Shown here in pieces: positions 45,645 through 54,152 of a stretch of 64,000 nucleotides of DNA. The notes beneath the pieces are model-generated. The model saw only the letters and a program-made list of their open reading frames with translations. It was not told where the DNA came from and did not search any database. Where the stretch lies: positions 62,001 through 126,000 of the forward strand of contig NZ_JAFBEB010000009.1 in the NCBI RefSeq assembly GCF_016908525.1, in the 5' to 3' direction. How positions within the stretch are numbered: the stretch's first letter is position 1; each line of letters opens with the position of its first letter. Position numbers and translations under genes: made by a program. The DNA is from Brevibacillus fulvus. GTDB lineage: Bacteria > Bacillota > Bacilli > Brevibacillales > Brevibacillaceae.

Positions 45645-46580
45645 TCAGCGCCGCGCCGTCATCCAGTTCCATGTTTGCAAGATACCATCCCGATAAGCGG
45701 TCATTGGCACTTTTCCAATGAACTTTTCGTACTTTTCGCCGCTGAGAATCACCGGCTGTTCGGTCAAATACATCATTTCGACCATTTCGCTCATCATTTT
45801 GTCAAAGAGCCCAAGGAAACGAAGCATTGGCTTGGTAACGGTACCCACCCGCCGGCGATACCCGCTCGCCTCCCGCAAAATCCGGATAATCTCCGCTCCG
45901 GAAATTACCCCGCTCCCCGGTATGTTCCAGTTTTGGCCGTAGGCGAAATCATGGAGCGCCAGCTCAACCAAAGCCTTCGCTCCGTCCGGCGTATAGATGT
46001 ACTCGCGTTCGATCTGTTGATTCCCGACAAAGTAAGCTTTCTTTCCCGACAGAATGCCTTGCATCGTATAATGGAGCAGCGTATTGCCGGCGTGTGGGCC
46101 GTAAAAATCGGGAAAGTGGGCGATTAAGGCAGGAACCGCGCTTTGCTTGATCGTTTGCTCAAGCTGCAAACGAATCTTTCCTTTTTTGCTGGCCGGCTGC
46201 TTGGGCGTCTCCTCCGTGACTTTTTGTCCATTGCTGCGGCCATACGCGTAAACGTTATCGACGACGACCAGTTTCGCGCCGGTTGCTTGTGCAGCAGCGA
46301 GCAGACGATCGGTCAGCAGCGGCAATTTTTGTTCCCATTGGCCATAAGGCAAATTGACCGCATGAAAAATCACATCGGCATCCGCGGCTGCTTGATCCAA
46401 CGAGTCCGGATGAAACATATCGCCCGGAAAAAGGGTGACGCCGTTTTGATTGGCAAAAAAAGCGCGCAGCCTTTCTTCCCCGCGGGCAAATGCGGTCACC
46501 TCGACATTTCGCTTCACCAATTCCTGGACAAGCGCATAGCCCATGCTCCCCGTAGCTCCCAATACCAAAGCTTTCTTCAT
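45645..46580 (-). CDS. NAD(P)-dependent epimerase/dehydratase-like protein
   Basis: 311-residue extended-SDR (NAD-dependent epimerase) protein. The Rossmann motif GATGSMG sits at residues 8-14, HAVNLPYGQW and VVVDNVYAYGR follow, and a YxxxK catalytic pair is not clear: at the expected place one reads KKGKIRLQLEQ. The enzyme may therefore act as a reductase or NmrA-like sensor instead of a true epimerase. ATG at 46580 follows GGGAGGG. It is the first gene after tetR; a copy of the TetR operator lies just before it. Confidence 0.82.
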   Translation of the reverse strand: MKKALVLGATGSMGYALVQELVKRNVEVTAFARGEERLRAFFANQNGVTLFPGDMFHPDSLDQAAADADVIFHAVNLPYGQWEQKLPLLTDRLLAAAQATGAKLVVVDNVYAYGRSNGQKVTEETPKQPASKKGKIRLQLEQTIKQSAVPALIAHFPDFYGPHAGNTLLHYTMQGILSGKKAYFVGNQQIEREYIYTPDGAKALVELALHDFAYGQNWNIPGSGVISGAEIIRILREASGYRRRVGTVTKPMLRFLGLFDKMMSEMVEMMYLTEQPVILSGEKYEKFIGKVPMTAYRDGILQTWNWMTARR

Positions 46581-46596
46581 CTGACCCTCCCTATTA

Positions 46597-46614
46597 TTAA
46601 CCACCGTTCAATAA
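46597..46614. promoter_or_regulatory. TetR operator copy before the epimerase operon
   Basis: TTAACCACCGTTCAATAA, the same 18-base core (two differences) as the site at the tetR promoter, placed between the tetR stop and the epimerase start. Confidence 0.7.
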
Positions 46615-46627
46615 ATCTCTAAAAAAA

Positions 46628-47203
46628 CTACTCGTGAAGCAAGCCCTTCAGCAAAAACTCGACATGGTATTCCGCCATGGACCGGACTTCTTCGTATGAT
46701 TGCTGATTGCGGCAATAATGCGTGACAAAACCGTGCAATGCCAAAAACAATGACCAGATAGTTTGAATGCCCAATCGGTTTTTGGACAAAGACTGAACCG
46801 CTTTGGCAAACTTTTCATAACTGTGACTGGGCCCATCATCGACAAATTCCTGAATCTCTTTGTCCCGTATCAAAAACATAATCTCGTAATGACTCCGGTG
46901 CGTCAAACCAAACTCGATGAAGCCCAGCAACACGCGGCGCAGCTTTTCGCTCGGCTCCAGCTGCCGGCTTAAAATCTGGTCCAAAGTGTCGTCAAGCAGC
47001 GAAAAATCTTGTTTTACGATCGCATAAAACAATTCCGCCTTATTTTTAAAATGATAGTAGAGCGCACCGTGGCTATACTGCAAAGTTTGCGCGATCTGCC
47101 GCATGGAGAGGTTTTGGTACCCTTTCTCCTGGAACAAACCTCTCGCCGCATCGATGATCGCTTCTCTGGTTAATTCTTGCGCAACAGCTTTTCTGGGTGC
47201 CAT
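46628..47203 (-). CDS. TetR/AcrR family transcriptional regulator 2
   Basis: 191 residues. N-terminal helix-turn-helix TREAIIDAARGLFQEKGYQNLSMRQIAQTLQYSHGALYYHFKNKAEL (given as landmark region about 11-57), then an all-alpha ligand domain. It probably represses itself and the downstream epimerase-osmC-NTF2 genes. The two near-identical operator copies flanking its gene are strong support. ATG at 47203 has AAAGGAG upstream. Its promoter lies in the last codons of tag. Confidence 0.92.
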   Translation of the reverse strand: MAPRKAVAQELTREAIIDAARGLFQEKGYQNLSMRQIAQTLQYSHGALYYHFKNKAELFYAIVKQDFSLLDDTLDQILSRQLEPSEKLRRVLLGFIEFGLTHRSHYEIMFLIRDKEIQEFVDDGPSHSYEKFAKAVQSLSKNRLGIQTIWSLFLALHGFVTHYCRNQQSYEEVRSMAEYHVEFLLKGLLHE

Positions 47204-47217
47204 GATTTACTCCTTTA

Positions 47218-47274
47218 TTTAATTAACCATCGTTCAATTAACTTGACTATAAAATTTTCCAGTTCATTTGTCAA
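47218..47274 (-). promoter_or_regulatory. Promoter and operator of tetR 2
   Basis: Minus-strand TTGACA (plus 47269-47274), a 17-base spacer and TATAGT (plus 47246-47251): a near-consensus sigma-A promoter. Directly downstream lies the imperfect 23-base palindrome TTAATTGAACGATGGTTAATTAA (about plus 47219-47241), overlapping the expected transcription start. The -35 box sits inside the end of tag. Confidence 0.8.
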
Positions 47275-47839
47275 TGTTGGCCGTATATTCCGGATGGCAC
47301 ATACAGCCGATCAGATGGTCATTGGTCATGCCAACCGCTTGCATAAAGGCATAGCAAATAGTCGAGCCGACAAATTTAAAGCCTCGTTTTTTTAAGTCCT
47401 TGCTTAACTTGTCGCTGATGTCTGTTGTCACCGGCACTTCGCTCATTGAGGCAAAGTTGTTTTGAATCGGCTTGCCATCGACAAACGACCAGAGATAACG
47501 GCTAAACGAACCCCATTCCTCGCACACCCGCAAATAGGCGTGGGCGTTGGCAATCACCGCCCGGATTTTCAGCCGGTTTCGCACAATTCCCGGGTTTTGC
47601 ATCAGTTCTTCGATCTTTTGCTCGTCATAGTTTATGATTTTCTCGGCAACGAACTGATCAAAGGCGGCGCGGTAATTTTCCCGTTTCTTCAAGATCGTAT
47701 ACCAGCTTAGGCCTGCCTGCGCTCCCTCCAGATTCAAATATTCAAACAACAGCCGATCATCATAAACCGGCACTCCCCATTCCCGGTCGTGGTAATCGAT
47801 ATAAAGCGGATCCTGATTGACCCAGCCGCATCGGTTCAT
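47264..47839 (-). CDS. tag: DNA-3-methyladenine glycosylase I (Tag)
   Basis: 191-residue base excision enzyme that removes 3-methyladenine from DNA. The zinc ligands of the family are present: Cys4 in MNRCGW, His17 in DYHDREWGVP, and the His and Cys near the C-terminus in HLIGCMCH. The HhH-like stretch and LEGAQAGLSWYTILKKRENY are the Tag signature. ATG at 47839 has AGGAGGAG upstream. An alkylation-repair pair, adaA-ogt, lies a few kilobases away, but there is a terminator between. Confidence 0.96.
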   Translation of the reverse strand: MNRCGWVNQDPLYIDYHDREWGVPVYDDRLLFEYLNLEGAQAGLSWYTILKKRENYRAAFDQFVAEKIINYDEQKIEELMQNPGIVRNRLKIRAVIANAHAYLRVCEEWGSFSRYLWSFVDGKPIQNNFASMSEVPVTTDISDKLSKDLKKRGFKFVGSTICYAFMQAVGMTNDHLIGCMCHPEYTANIDK

Positions 47840-47945
47840 GCTTGCTCTCCTCCTGTTTCCTTTCGTTACCGTAACTATAAAATAACGCCGCGGACTAGAC
47901 AACCTTGCCGGCCTGAACAGGGCAACCGCTCCTCATCTTTCCGAC

Positions 47946-47980
47946 AAAAAAACGCCTCCGTTCTTTGGGAACGGAAGCGC
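47946..47980 (-). terminator. Intrinsic terminator after the OppA-like gene
   Basis: Stem CGCTTCCGTTC / GAACGGAGGCG with a five-base loop, followed by seven T on the minus strand. Confidence 0.9.
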
Positions 47981-48049
47981 CAGTTTGCAGACAAATTTGT
48001 CTATGTCGTATAAACGGCCGTTTTTTCACGCCATGCAGGCCGCTTCTTT

Positions 48050-49603
48050 TTACTTTTTCTCGATTGTCGCCGTCCGGATAATGCCGTCCGGAACGTAGGT
48101 AAAGCCGGCGACGTTTTTGGACATCGCGATCAAGTTTGCTTCATGGTAAACATACACATATCCTGCTTCGTCGTGCATGATCTCCATCGCTTGACCATAC
48201 AGTTGTTTCCGTTTGGCTGGGTCCAGTTCAACCCGGGCCTGCAAAGCCAATTCGCCCAATTTGTCGTTATCAAAACGGGAAACGTTGTACGGAGCGCCTT
48301 TTACAACGAAATCATAGAAGTTTTGGTCAGGGTCAGGACGTCCGGACCAGCCGAGCGCCAGCGCCTGGAAGTTGCCGCTGACTTCGTTGTCAAGCAATGC
48401 GCCAAATTCTACTTTCTCCAGTTCAACATTGATGTTGTACGGCTTCAACATACCTTGCACAATCGCGCCGAATTGTTCCTCTTTTGGAGAAGTGCCAATT
48501 TGCAGCTTGAAGGTGAACCCTTCCGGCTTGCCGCCTTGTTGCAGCAGGCTCTTGATTTCTTCCGGATTTGGCTTGCTTGCTTTATCGAAATCGCCATAAG
48601 CGAGGTTGCCGGGAGAGAACGGCGAATTCGCCGGTTCGGCATAACCTTCCATCAGCACTTTCACCACTGCCTCCCGGTCGATCGCCCGGTCGACCGCTTG
48701 ACGCAAAAATTTGTTGGTAAACGGTTCTTTGGACATGTTCAGATAAAACCCGAAGTAGCCCATGCTTGGTTCTGTGACCACATTAAAGCCGCTGTCTTGC
48801 AAGCCTTTAATTTCTTTGGTCGGCACGCTGTCGATCATATCCAATACGCCGGAGCGCAGGTTTTGTACCGCTGCGGTACCATTGGTGAACACTTTAAAAT
48901 TGACTTGGTCGAGTTTTACGTCGCCGTTCCAATACTGTTCATTTTTCTTCAATGTAACATGGTCTCCGGTGACGTGCTCAACAAAAGCAAACGGACCTGT
49001 TCCGACCGGGTGATTCAAGTAGTCTTTTCCGTATTTTTTCACAGCATCCGGCGAAGCCATCATGCCGGAGCGGTCAGTCAGCACGGAAATGAACGGGGCA
49101 AACGGCTGGGACAATTCGATTTTCACGGTCAGCGGATCAACTACTGTTACTTGGTTGATGATCTTCACTTCTCCGGCACGTTTTGAACCTTCTTCTTTAT
49201 AGCGATCGAGGTTAAATTTCACCGCTTCCGCGTTAAAATCGGTGCCGTCCTGGAATTTTACCCCTTGCCGCAATTTCAAAGTATAGGTCTTGCCGTCTTC
49301 GGAAACCTCGTAAGACTCAGCAAGCACCGGCACGATCTGGCCGTCCTTGTCCAAATCGAACAGTTTATCATAAATGCTGTTTTGCACCATGCGGTCCACC
49401 GTTGCGCTTGATTGCGCCGGGTCGAGGCTCGGGGGATCGGACTTCAAACCGATATTCAGCACTTGTTCCTGTGCGGCAGATGTCTCAGCTTTTGGCGCAT
49501 CGCCAGCGGTACTGGTCGGCGACTGATTTCCGCATCCGGTCACGGCAAGCATCCCGGCCATGATCGTCGTAAACAAACTTAAACGTACTTTTTGTGTGAA
49601 CAT
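48050..49603 (-). CDS. Family-5 (OppA/DppA-like) ABC solute-binding lipoprotein
   Basis: 517-residue peptide-type binding protein (SBP_bac_5). Lipoprotein signal LAVTGC with Cys24, then the characteristic LNIGLKSDPPSLDPAQ, LAESYEVSEDGKTYTLKLRQGVKFQDG and HPVGTGPFAF stretches. The C-terminal part closes the third lobe. ATG at 49603 follows GTAGAGGAGACATCT. No permease or ATPase gene is nearby. It sits behind an S-box riboswitch and before a terminator, so it should be made when S-adenosylmethionine is low. A sulfur-containing or methionine-rich ligand is a reasonable guess from that control alone. Confidence 0.92.
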   Translation of the reverse strand: MFTQKVRLSLFTTIMAGMLAVTGCGNQSPTSTAGDAPKAETSAAQEQVLNIGLKSDPPSLDPAQSSATVDRMVQNSIYDKLFDLDKDGQIVPVLAESYEVSEDGKTYTLKLRQGVKFQDGTDFNAEAVKFNLDRYKEEGSKRAGEVKIINQVTVVDPLTVKIELSQPFAPFISVLTDRSGMMASPDAVKKYGKDYLNHPVGTGPFAFVEHVTGDHVTLKKNEQYWNGDVKLDQVNFKVFTNGTAAVQNLRSGVLDMIDSVPTKEIKGLQDSGFNVVTEPSMGYFGFYLNMSKEPFTNKFLRQAVDRAIDREAVVKVLMEGYAEPANSPFSPGNLAYGDFDKASKPNPEEIKSLLQQGGKPEGFTFKLQIGTSPKEEQFGAIVQGMLKPYNINVELEKVEFGALLDNEVSGNFQALALGWSGRPDPDQNFYDFVVKGAPYNVSRFDNDKLGELALQARVELDPAKRKQLYGQAMEIMHDEAGYVYVYHEANLIAMSKNVAGFTYVPDGIIRTATIEKK

Positions 49604-49705
49604 AGATGTCTCCTCTACTTTCAATTTCATTTTTTCAGATCTGAATACTTTGCTTTATGCCTGCAACAACTCACTCCCTGCGCATCCAGTTTTGGAGAGA
49701 AACGA

Positions 49706-49862
49706 ATAAAAAAAGCTTCCCGCATAAGAGGAAGCTTGTATGTAAACTCCGCTCTTATCTCCCAAAACAAAGCTGTTTTGCAGGAATTAGCACCTTCTAG
49801 CCTGTTCCGCTAGTGGTTGCTGGGTTTCATCGGGCCAGTCCCTCCACCTCTCTGGATAAGAA
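49706..49862 (-). promoter_or_regulatory. SAM-I (S-box) riboswitch with terminator
   Basis: On the minus strand the S-box core is present in order: CTTATC...AGAGAGGTGGAGGGACTGG, CCCGATGAAACCC, GCAACC, AGGTGCTAATTCC, then GATAAG closing helix P1 (plus 49754-49759 with 49855-49860). A terminator follows: stem AAGCTTCC / GGAAGCTT plus seven T (plus 49707-49737). Its loop strand CTCTTAT can pair with ATAAGAG from the 3' side of P1, the expected antiterminator. SAM binding should therefore switch the gene off. Confidence 0.95.
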
Positions 49863-49918
49863 ACAATATTCATTTTTTAAATCACTATTGAAAATATTAG
49901 TGCATTATTATACTTTTG

Positions 49919-50422
49919 TCAACATCTGTCGAAACTGTTTATTGATTGTTGCCATTTTTGTTCATGTTGAAGCAGCCACTCTTTTCTCCACAAACCTCCC
50001 GCATAGCCCGTTAAACTGCCGTCAGCGCCAATGACGCGATGGCAAGGAATCAATAAAGCCAAGCGGTTGCGGCCATTGGCCCGTCCGACCGCGCGGATGG
50101 CCCGGCTGCTTCCGAGCAACGCCGCCACTTCTTTATAGGAGGACGTCGCCCCATAAGGAATCGTTTGCAGCAGTTGCCAGACTTCCCGCTGAAAAGCGGT
50201 TCCTTCCACCGCAAGCGGGACGGTAAAGGTTTGTCGTCTGCCGGGAAAATATTCTTCCAATTCGGTTACGCAATCTCGTAAAACTTGCGGGACATCCGAC
50301 TGCCCCGCCAAACCGCTTGCGGGCCGCTCAGAGAACGCCACGGACCAGACCGCCTCCCTTGTTCCGCAAACGTTGATTGTACCGATCGGCGACAAATAAT
50401 CGAGTTGATAGAACGCATTCAA
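49919..50422 (-). CDS. ogt: Methylated-DNA--protein-cysteine methyltransferase (Ogt)
   Basis: 167-residue suicide repair protein that takes the methyl group from O6-methylguanine. The acceptor motif IPCHRVIG places the reactive Cys at residue 127; the helix-turn-helix part with the Arg finger is at about SSRAIRAVGRA. Start TTG at 50422 overlaps the adaA stop (TTGA), so translation is coupled to adaA. The split AdaA + Ogt arrangement (instead of fused Ada) is typical for Bacillus. Confidence 0.96.
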   Translation of the reverse strand: MNAFYQLDYLSPIGTINVCGTREAVWSVAFSERPASGLAGQSDVPQVLRDCVTELEEYFPGRRQTFTVPLAVEGTAFQREVWQLLQTIPYGATSSYKEVAALLGSSRAIRAVGRANGRNRLALLIPCHRVIGADGSLTGYAGGLWRKEWLLQHEQKWQQSINSFDRC

Positions 50423-51000
50423 CCGCCAACGACCTCCTCACGTTCCGCATGTTCCTTGCGATAAGCTGCAGGTGAACACTGTTTCAAGCGGCGAAACGCC
50501 TTATAAAAATTGGACGGGCTCTGAAAGCCGACCTCGTAGCAAATTTGCAAGTTGCTGCGCTTGCTTTTTTTCAACAGATAGGCCGCCTTGTCCACCCTGA
50601 TCTTCTCCAAATGCTGACGCGGCGTCAGGGAGGTCGTCTGTTTGAATAAACGCTCGAGATGATATGGGCTGACGCCAACCGCCTCGGCGATATCCTGCAA
50701 AACGAGCTTTTGCCGATAATGTTTCATTAAATATTCGAGCGCATCCGTAACAAGCTCCAGCTGCGGCGAAAGGTCGCAGTCCGGCCGGCACCGTTTACAG
50801 GCGCGAAAACCGGCTTGCTCCGCTTGCGCACGGGTGCGATAAAACCGCACGTTTGTTTGTTTCGGCTTACGGGATTTGCAGGACGGCCGACAATAAATTT
50901 TCGTCGTCGTAACCGCCGCATAAAAGAGATGATCATAGGAACTGTCACAGGAAACAAAAATCTCCCACAGTTCCGCAAAGTCAAGCTGGGGATCTGCCAT
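50419..51000 (-). CDS. adaA: Methylphosphotriester-sensing transcriptional activator AdaA
   Basis: 193 residues: N-terminal Ada zinc domain with Cys37 (methyl acceptor), Cys41, Cys68 and Cys71 (YCRPSC...CKRC), then an AraC-type DNA-binding domain (ISCEVGFQSPSNFYKAFR-like second helix-turn-helix, given here as LQICYEVGFQSPSNFYKAFR near residue 155). By family, methylation of the acceptor Cys turns it into an activator of its own operon, which here includes ogt. ATG at 51000 has AGGAGGAG upstream. Confidence 0.95.
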   Translation of the reverse strand: MADPQLDFAELWEIFVSCDSSYDHLFYAAVTTTKIYCRPSCKSRKPKQTNVRFYRTRAQAEQAGFRACKRCRPDCDLSPQLELVTDALEYLMKHYRQKLVLQDIAEAVGVSPYHLERLFKQTTSLTPRQHLEKIRVDKAAYLLKKSKRSNLQICYEVGFQSPSNFYKAFRRLKQCSPAAYRKEHAEREEVVGG

Positions 51001-51139
51001 CGCCAGGCTCCTCCTTTTCCTGCATCAGTATCGGCCGGTTCGTCAGCTTCCAAAAACCAGCTTTGAACATCACTTTAGCAAAGGAATTACCGTCCTGACA
51101 TCCTCTTTCTTGCTGTTAGGGTCGAATGAGCTTTGCCTC

Positions 51140-51826
51140 CTACACCAATATCTCGTACAACTCTTTCAGTCTGCGAATTTGATAAGTGGGGGCGATGCTT
51201 GTCTCATTCGGTTTCTGCGTCGGATTAAACCAGCAGGTGTCCAAACCGGCCAGATTTCCCCCTTTGATGTCCGAACTGAGCGAATCGCCAATGATCAGCC
51301 CTTGTTCAACGGAGAACCCCGGAATGCGGGCAAAAACATAGTCGAAGTATTCCTTCATCGGTTTTTGAAAACCGGTGTCTTCGGAAACAAAGATATTTTG
51401 AAACAGCGGGAATAATCCGGAAGCCCGCAAACGCTTGTGCTGTGTGCCGGATGTTCCGTTCGTCACAATATACAGATCGTATTTGTCTTGCAGGCTCGTA
51501 ATCAGTTCGAGCGCGCCTTCGATCAGTTGATGGCCATCCTCCAGGTAACGGCGATAGCTCTCTTCCAGCACCGCACCATCCACCTCTTGCCCCCATTCTT
51601 TGAACAAAAGGGCGAAGCGGGTATTCAATACTTCCTCCCGATCGATCTTGCCTTCCTCAAACGCCCGCCAGAGCCCTTGATTGATTTGCTGGTAACGCGC
51701 CTTCACTTCCGGGGTCAACGTAATGTTTTGCTCGGCAAACAGCGAGCGCAAAGCCTCGTCTTCCGCTGCGCGAAAATCAAGCAACGTGTCGTCTGCGTCA
51801 AACAGCAATGTTTTGTATTTGCCCAA
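51140..51826 (-). CDS. YjjG-type HAD hydrolase (5'-nucleotidase-like)
   Basis: 228 residues, HAD superfamily with a helical C1 cap. Motif I is LLFDADDTLLDF, motif II IVTNGTSGTQ, motif III Lys in GFQKPMKEYFDYV, motif IV LIIGDSLSSDIKGG. The ADDTLLDF form and cap length match YjjG/YfnB, which dephosphorylate (often damaged) pyrimidine nucleotides. ATG at 51826. The gene begins 42 bases after the nuclease-fold gene, so it may be co-transcribed with the MFS-WYL-nuclease genes or be independent. Confidence 0.9.
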   Translation of the reverse strand: MGKYKTLLFDADDTLLDFRAAEDEALRSLFAEQNITLTPEVKARYQQINQGLWRAFEEGKIDREEVLNTRFALLFKEWGQEVDGAVLEESYRRYLEDGHQLIEGALELITSLQDKYDLYIVTNGTSGTQHKRLRASGLFPLFQNIFVSEDTGFQKPMKEYFDYVFARIPGFSVEQGLIIGDSLSSDIKGGNLAGLDTCWFNPTQKPNETSIAPTYQIRRLKELYEILV

Positions 51827-51868
51827 GATGCTCTCTCCTTTTGCGATGCCAGTTTTGTTTAATTAGAT

Positions 51869-53098
51869 TTAACATATTTCACTCAAAAATGTCCATGCCT
51901 CCGCAAAATCCTTTATCTCTTCCGACCTTCCTAGATAGTCGCGATTTTCATGGTCAACCCGTCTGTACATTTCCCAATCCCAGTCCGCTTTTTCCGCTGC
52001 ACTCAGCTCTCGGTACTGGATGTTTAGTCCTTTGCCGCGTCCATTGTAACGGGCTTTTTCAGCCAACCGTTTGGCCAATCGATAGCCTGTCGCTTGCAGT
52101 TGTTCGTCCTGGCTGTTTTTGAAATGGCGAAAATCGATATTAAACTTCAACCCCAACTCCCCCGGCAATCGATGCTCAATCGGAAAACTGGCATCGAAAT
52201 CGACCCAACCGAGATGAATCCGGATCGGCACACCGTACTTCGTCGGCATATCGACAATGAACGCTTTCGTATTGGACTTGTACCGGCCATCCCAGTTAAG
52301 CAAGCGCAGCTGATCGAGACAGGAGAGATAAAGCGGTTGAATTTGCGGAGCCAAATAGAGACCGACCGTCTCTGGCGTCGGTTTTACCCGTCTCTTCTCG
52401 TGAACCAGCTCCGTCCAACTTTTTGCCTGCGCACCGTAATCGTTGTCCGTCACAGCGGCGAATCGATCTCCGGTCATTACGGCGGTCGCCTGGAATTGTT
52501 CCGCTCTTCCTTCGACTACGATATAGCCGTACGGTTTATCGTCAGCGGGCCGTCCCTCCCAAACATCTTTGCGAAACGTGTCGGCCATGACTGCGCTGAT
52601 GACCGTTTCGTTGGCAATCTGTTTCATCGTCTGATTGTACAGCCAACTGCCCATCGCTCGATCCATCCCTTGATGATCAGCCCAGCTGCAAAAAGCTTCC
52701 AGCAAACTGTCGCAGTCGGGAGACAAAAACGGATGCGCCAATCCCAGCTCTCCTTTATTCAATAAAAAGCGTCTCGTTTTCAGCGAGACTTCCTCAGGCG
52801 TTCGCCGGGCAAGCCCTCTTCGATAATTGACAATCTGGTTTTCCCAGATTAGAGGAGACAATTCGGGATTGGCGCTTTGTTTCGCTTCGATCAGCCAGAC
52901 ATTTCCCGTCTCGTCCGTTGCCAGCAAATCGATCGCTCCCGTATAACCTTTTTTCCCGCCTTCGGGCAACCACAATTCATGTCCCCAAACGAACAGTGAG
53001 AGAGCTTGGCCACTGGCCAGGCACAGTTTGCGCTTGTGCGTATAGCGGATAAATTCTGTTACCAAATGCTGTTCATTGGCGTATTCGCAAATCATCAT
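51869..53098 (-). CDS. Uncharacterised protein with PD-(D/E)XK nuclease-like N-domain
   Basis: 409 residues of no family that I can name. Near the N-terminus, GAIDLLATDETGNVWLIEAK gives the nuclease triad Asp57, Glu71 and Lys73, and ENQIVNYRRGL adds the Q-xxx-Y element (Gln88, Tyr92) found in RecB/Cas4-like enzymes. Residues 110-409 are mixed alpha/beta with no motif recognised; tryptophan and tyrosine are frequent. ATG at 53098 follows AAAGGGTGG; the upstream GTG at 53110 lies inside that site. It follows a WYL regulator and MFS gene on the same strand. Function unknown; a DNA-processing or defence-like role is possible. Confidence 0.6.
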   Translation of the reverse strand: MMICEYANEQHLVTEFIRYTHKRKLCLASGQALSLFVWGHELWLPEGGKKGYTGAIDLLATDETGNVWLIEAKQSANPELSPLIWENQIVNYRRGLARRTPEEVSLKTRRFLLNKGELGLAHPFLSPDCDSLLEAFCSWADHQGMDRAMGSWLYNQTMKQIANETVISAVMADTFRKDVWEGRPADDKPYGYIVVEGRAEQFQATAVMTGDRFAAVTDNDYGAQAKSWTELVHEKRRVKPTPETVGLYLAPQIQPLYLSCLDQLRLLNWDGRYKSNTKAFIVDMPTKYGVPIRIHLGWVDFDASFPIEHRLPGELGLKFNIDFRHFKNSQDEQLQATGYRLAKRLAEKARYNGRGKGLNIQYRELSAAEKADWDWEMYRRVDHENRDYLGRSEEIKDFAEAWTFLSEIC

Positions 53099-53168
53099 GT
53101 CGATAACCACCCTTTTTCGGCAGAATTTTTGTTAACTCGAATGTACCGCGCATTTAGGCACTATTTTG

Positions 53169-54152
53169 TCAGATTGAAAAATTTTTGCGCATCTCTTCGA
53201 GTTCTTCCCGTAATTCTTCCCGCAAAGAAAGCGGTTCGACTACTTGTACTTCCCGCCCCATACCGAGAATCCAGCGCTTCACGTCTTCTTTCCCTTTCAA
53301 TCGAGCGGTAAAGATTACCCCTTCACCGCTGGGACAAGGTTCAATGCCGTATTCGCCCCCCCAAGTTTGCTCGAAAATGGCTCGCGCTTCCCAGCCGATC
53401 AAGCGCAGTTTGAGGTCGATCACCTCGTCGTCAGACACGCCAATCCGGCCGGAAATATCCGCCAGCGGATCGTAGGAATGCAGCCGCTCAAACGACTCAG
53501 GCAAGTTCTCCAGTTGGCCAATCCGGTTTAATTTGAACGTCAACAGTCGGTTGCTGTTTTCGCAAAATGCCCGTACATACGTAACATGCTGATGCTTCCA
53601 GATCGCATAAGGTTGAATCAATCGCCAGCTTGGCTTGCGACTGACGGGATGATAATACACTTTCAGCTTGTGCCGTGCCAACACCGCTTGGTATATCTGC
53701 CAATAATGGTTCTTGTCTGTGTCCGACAGCTTTTCCATCGGCCCCATCCGGAACATGACATGGCGGTCATCACCGTTGTAGCCAAGCGTATTCATCAAGC
53801 TGGCCGTCTGAAAAATTTTCGCAAACGACTGGTCGATCTCCTCGAGATAGTCGGCTTTGTTGGCGGCGAGCTCATTTCGAGCCAAGTACAACGCCAACTG
53901 CTCCTCCCGGGTAAGGCCGATGAGCGGCATCAGCCGATGGTATTGCGATTGACGGGTCAGGAAATATCCGCCGTACCGGCCTCGTTTTGTCCCGATTTCC
54001 CAGCCTTCATCCTGTAAAATCCGGATGTACTCGCGGATGATGCGCGGTTTGAGTTCCAGATGTTTGCTTAAAGCTTCCACCCCGATCGGATTTTGTTCGG
54101 AATGGTTTTTTAAGATCATCCAAAGCTTCAGCATGCTACCGAGCCGGCCCAT
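53169..54152 (-). CDS. WYL-domain transcriptional regulator
   Basis: 327 residues. Residues 5-65 form a winged helix (KLWMILKNH...[28 protein letters not shown], key landmarks only), and the middle holds a WYL domain ([21 protein letters not shown]...[11 protein letters not shown], about residues 160-220). The C-terminal WCX part follows. ATG at 54152 has GGAGG six bases upstream and overlaps the MFS gene by 17 bases. WYL proteins sense nucleic acids or nucleotides in several systems and often sit beside defence or DNA-repair genes. Confidence 0.9.
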   Translation of the reverse strand: MGRLGSMLKLWMILKNHSEQNPIGVEALSKHLELKPRIIREYIRILQDEGWEIGTKRGRYGGYFLTRQSQYHRLMPLIGLTREEQLALYLARNELAANKADYLEEIDQSFAKIFQTASLMNTLGYNGDDRHVMFRMGPMEKLSDTDKNHYWQIYQAVLARHKLKVYYHPVSRKPSWRLIQPYAIWKHQHVTYVRAFCENSNRLLTFKLNRIGQLENLPESFERLHSYDPLADISGRIGVSDDEVIDLKLRLIGWEARAIFEQTWGGEYGIEPCPSGEGVIFTARLKGKEDVKRWILGMGREVQVVEPLSLREELREELEEMRKNFSI

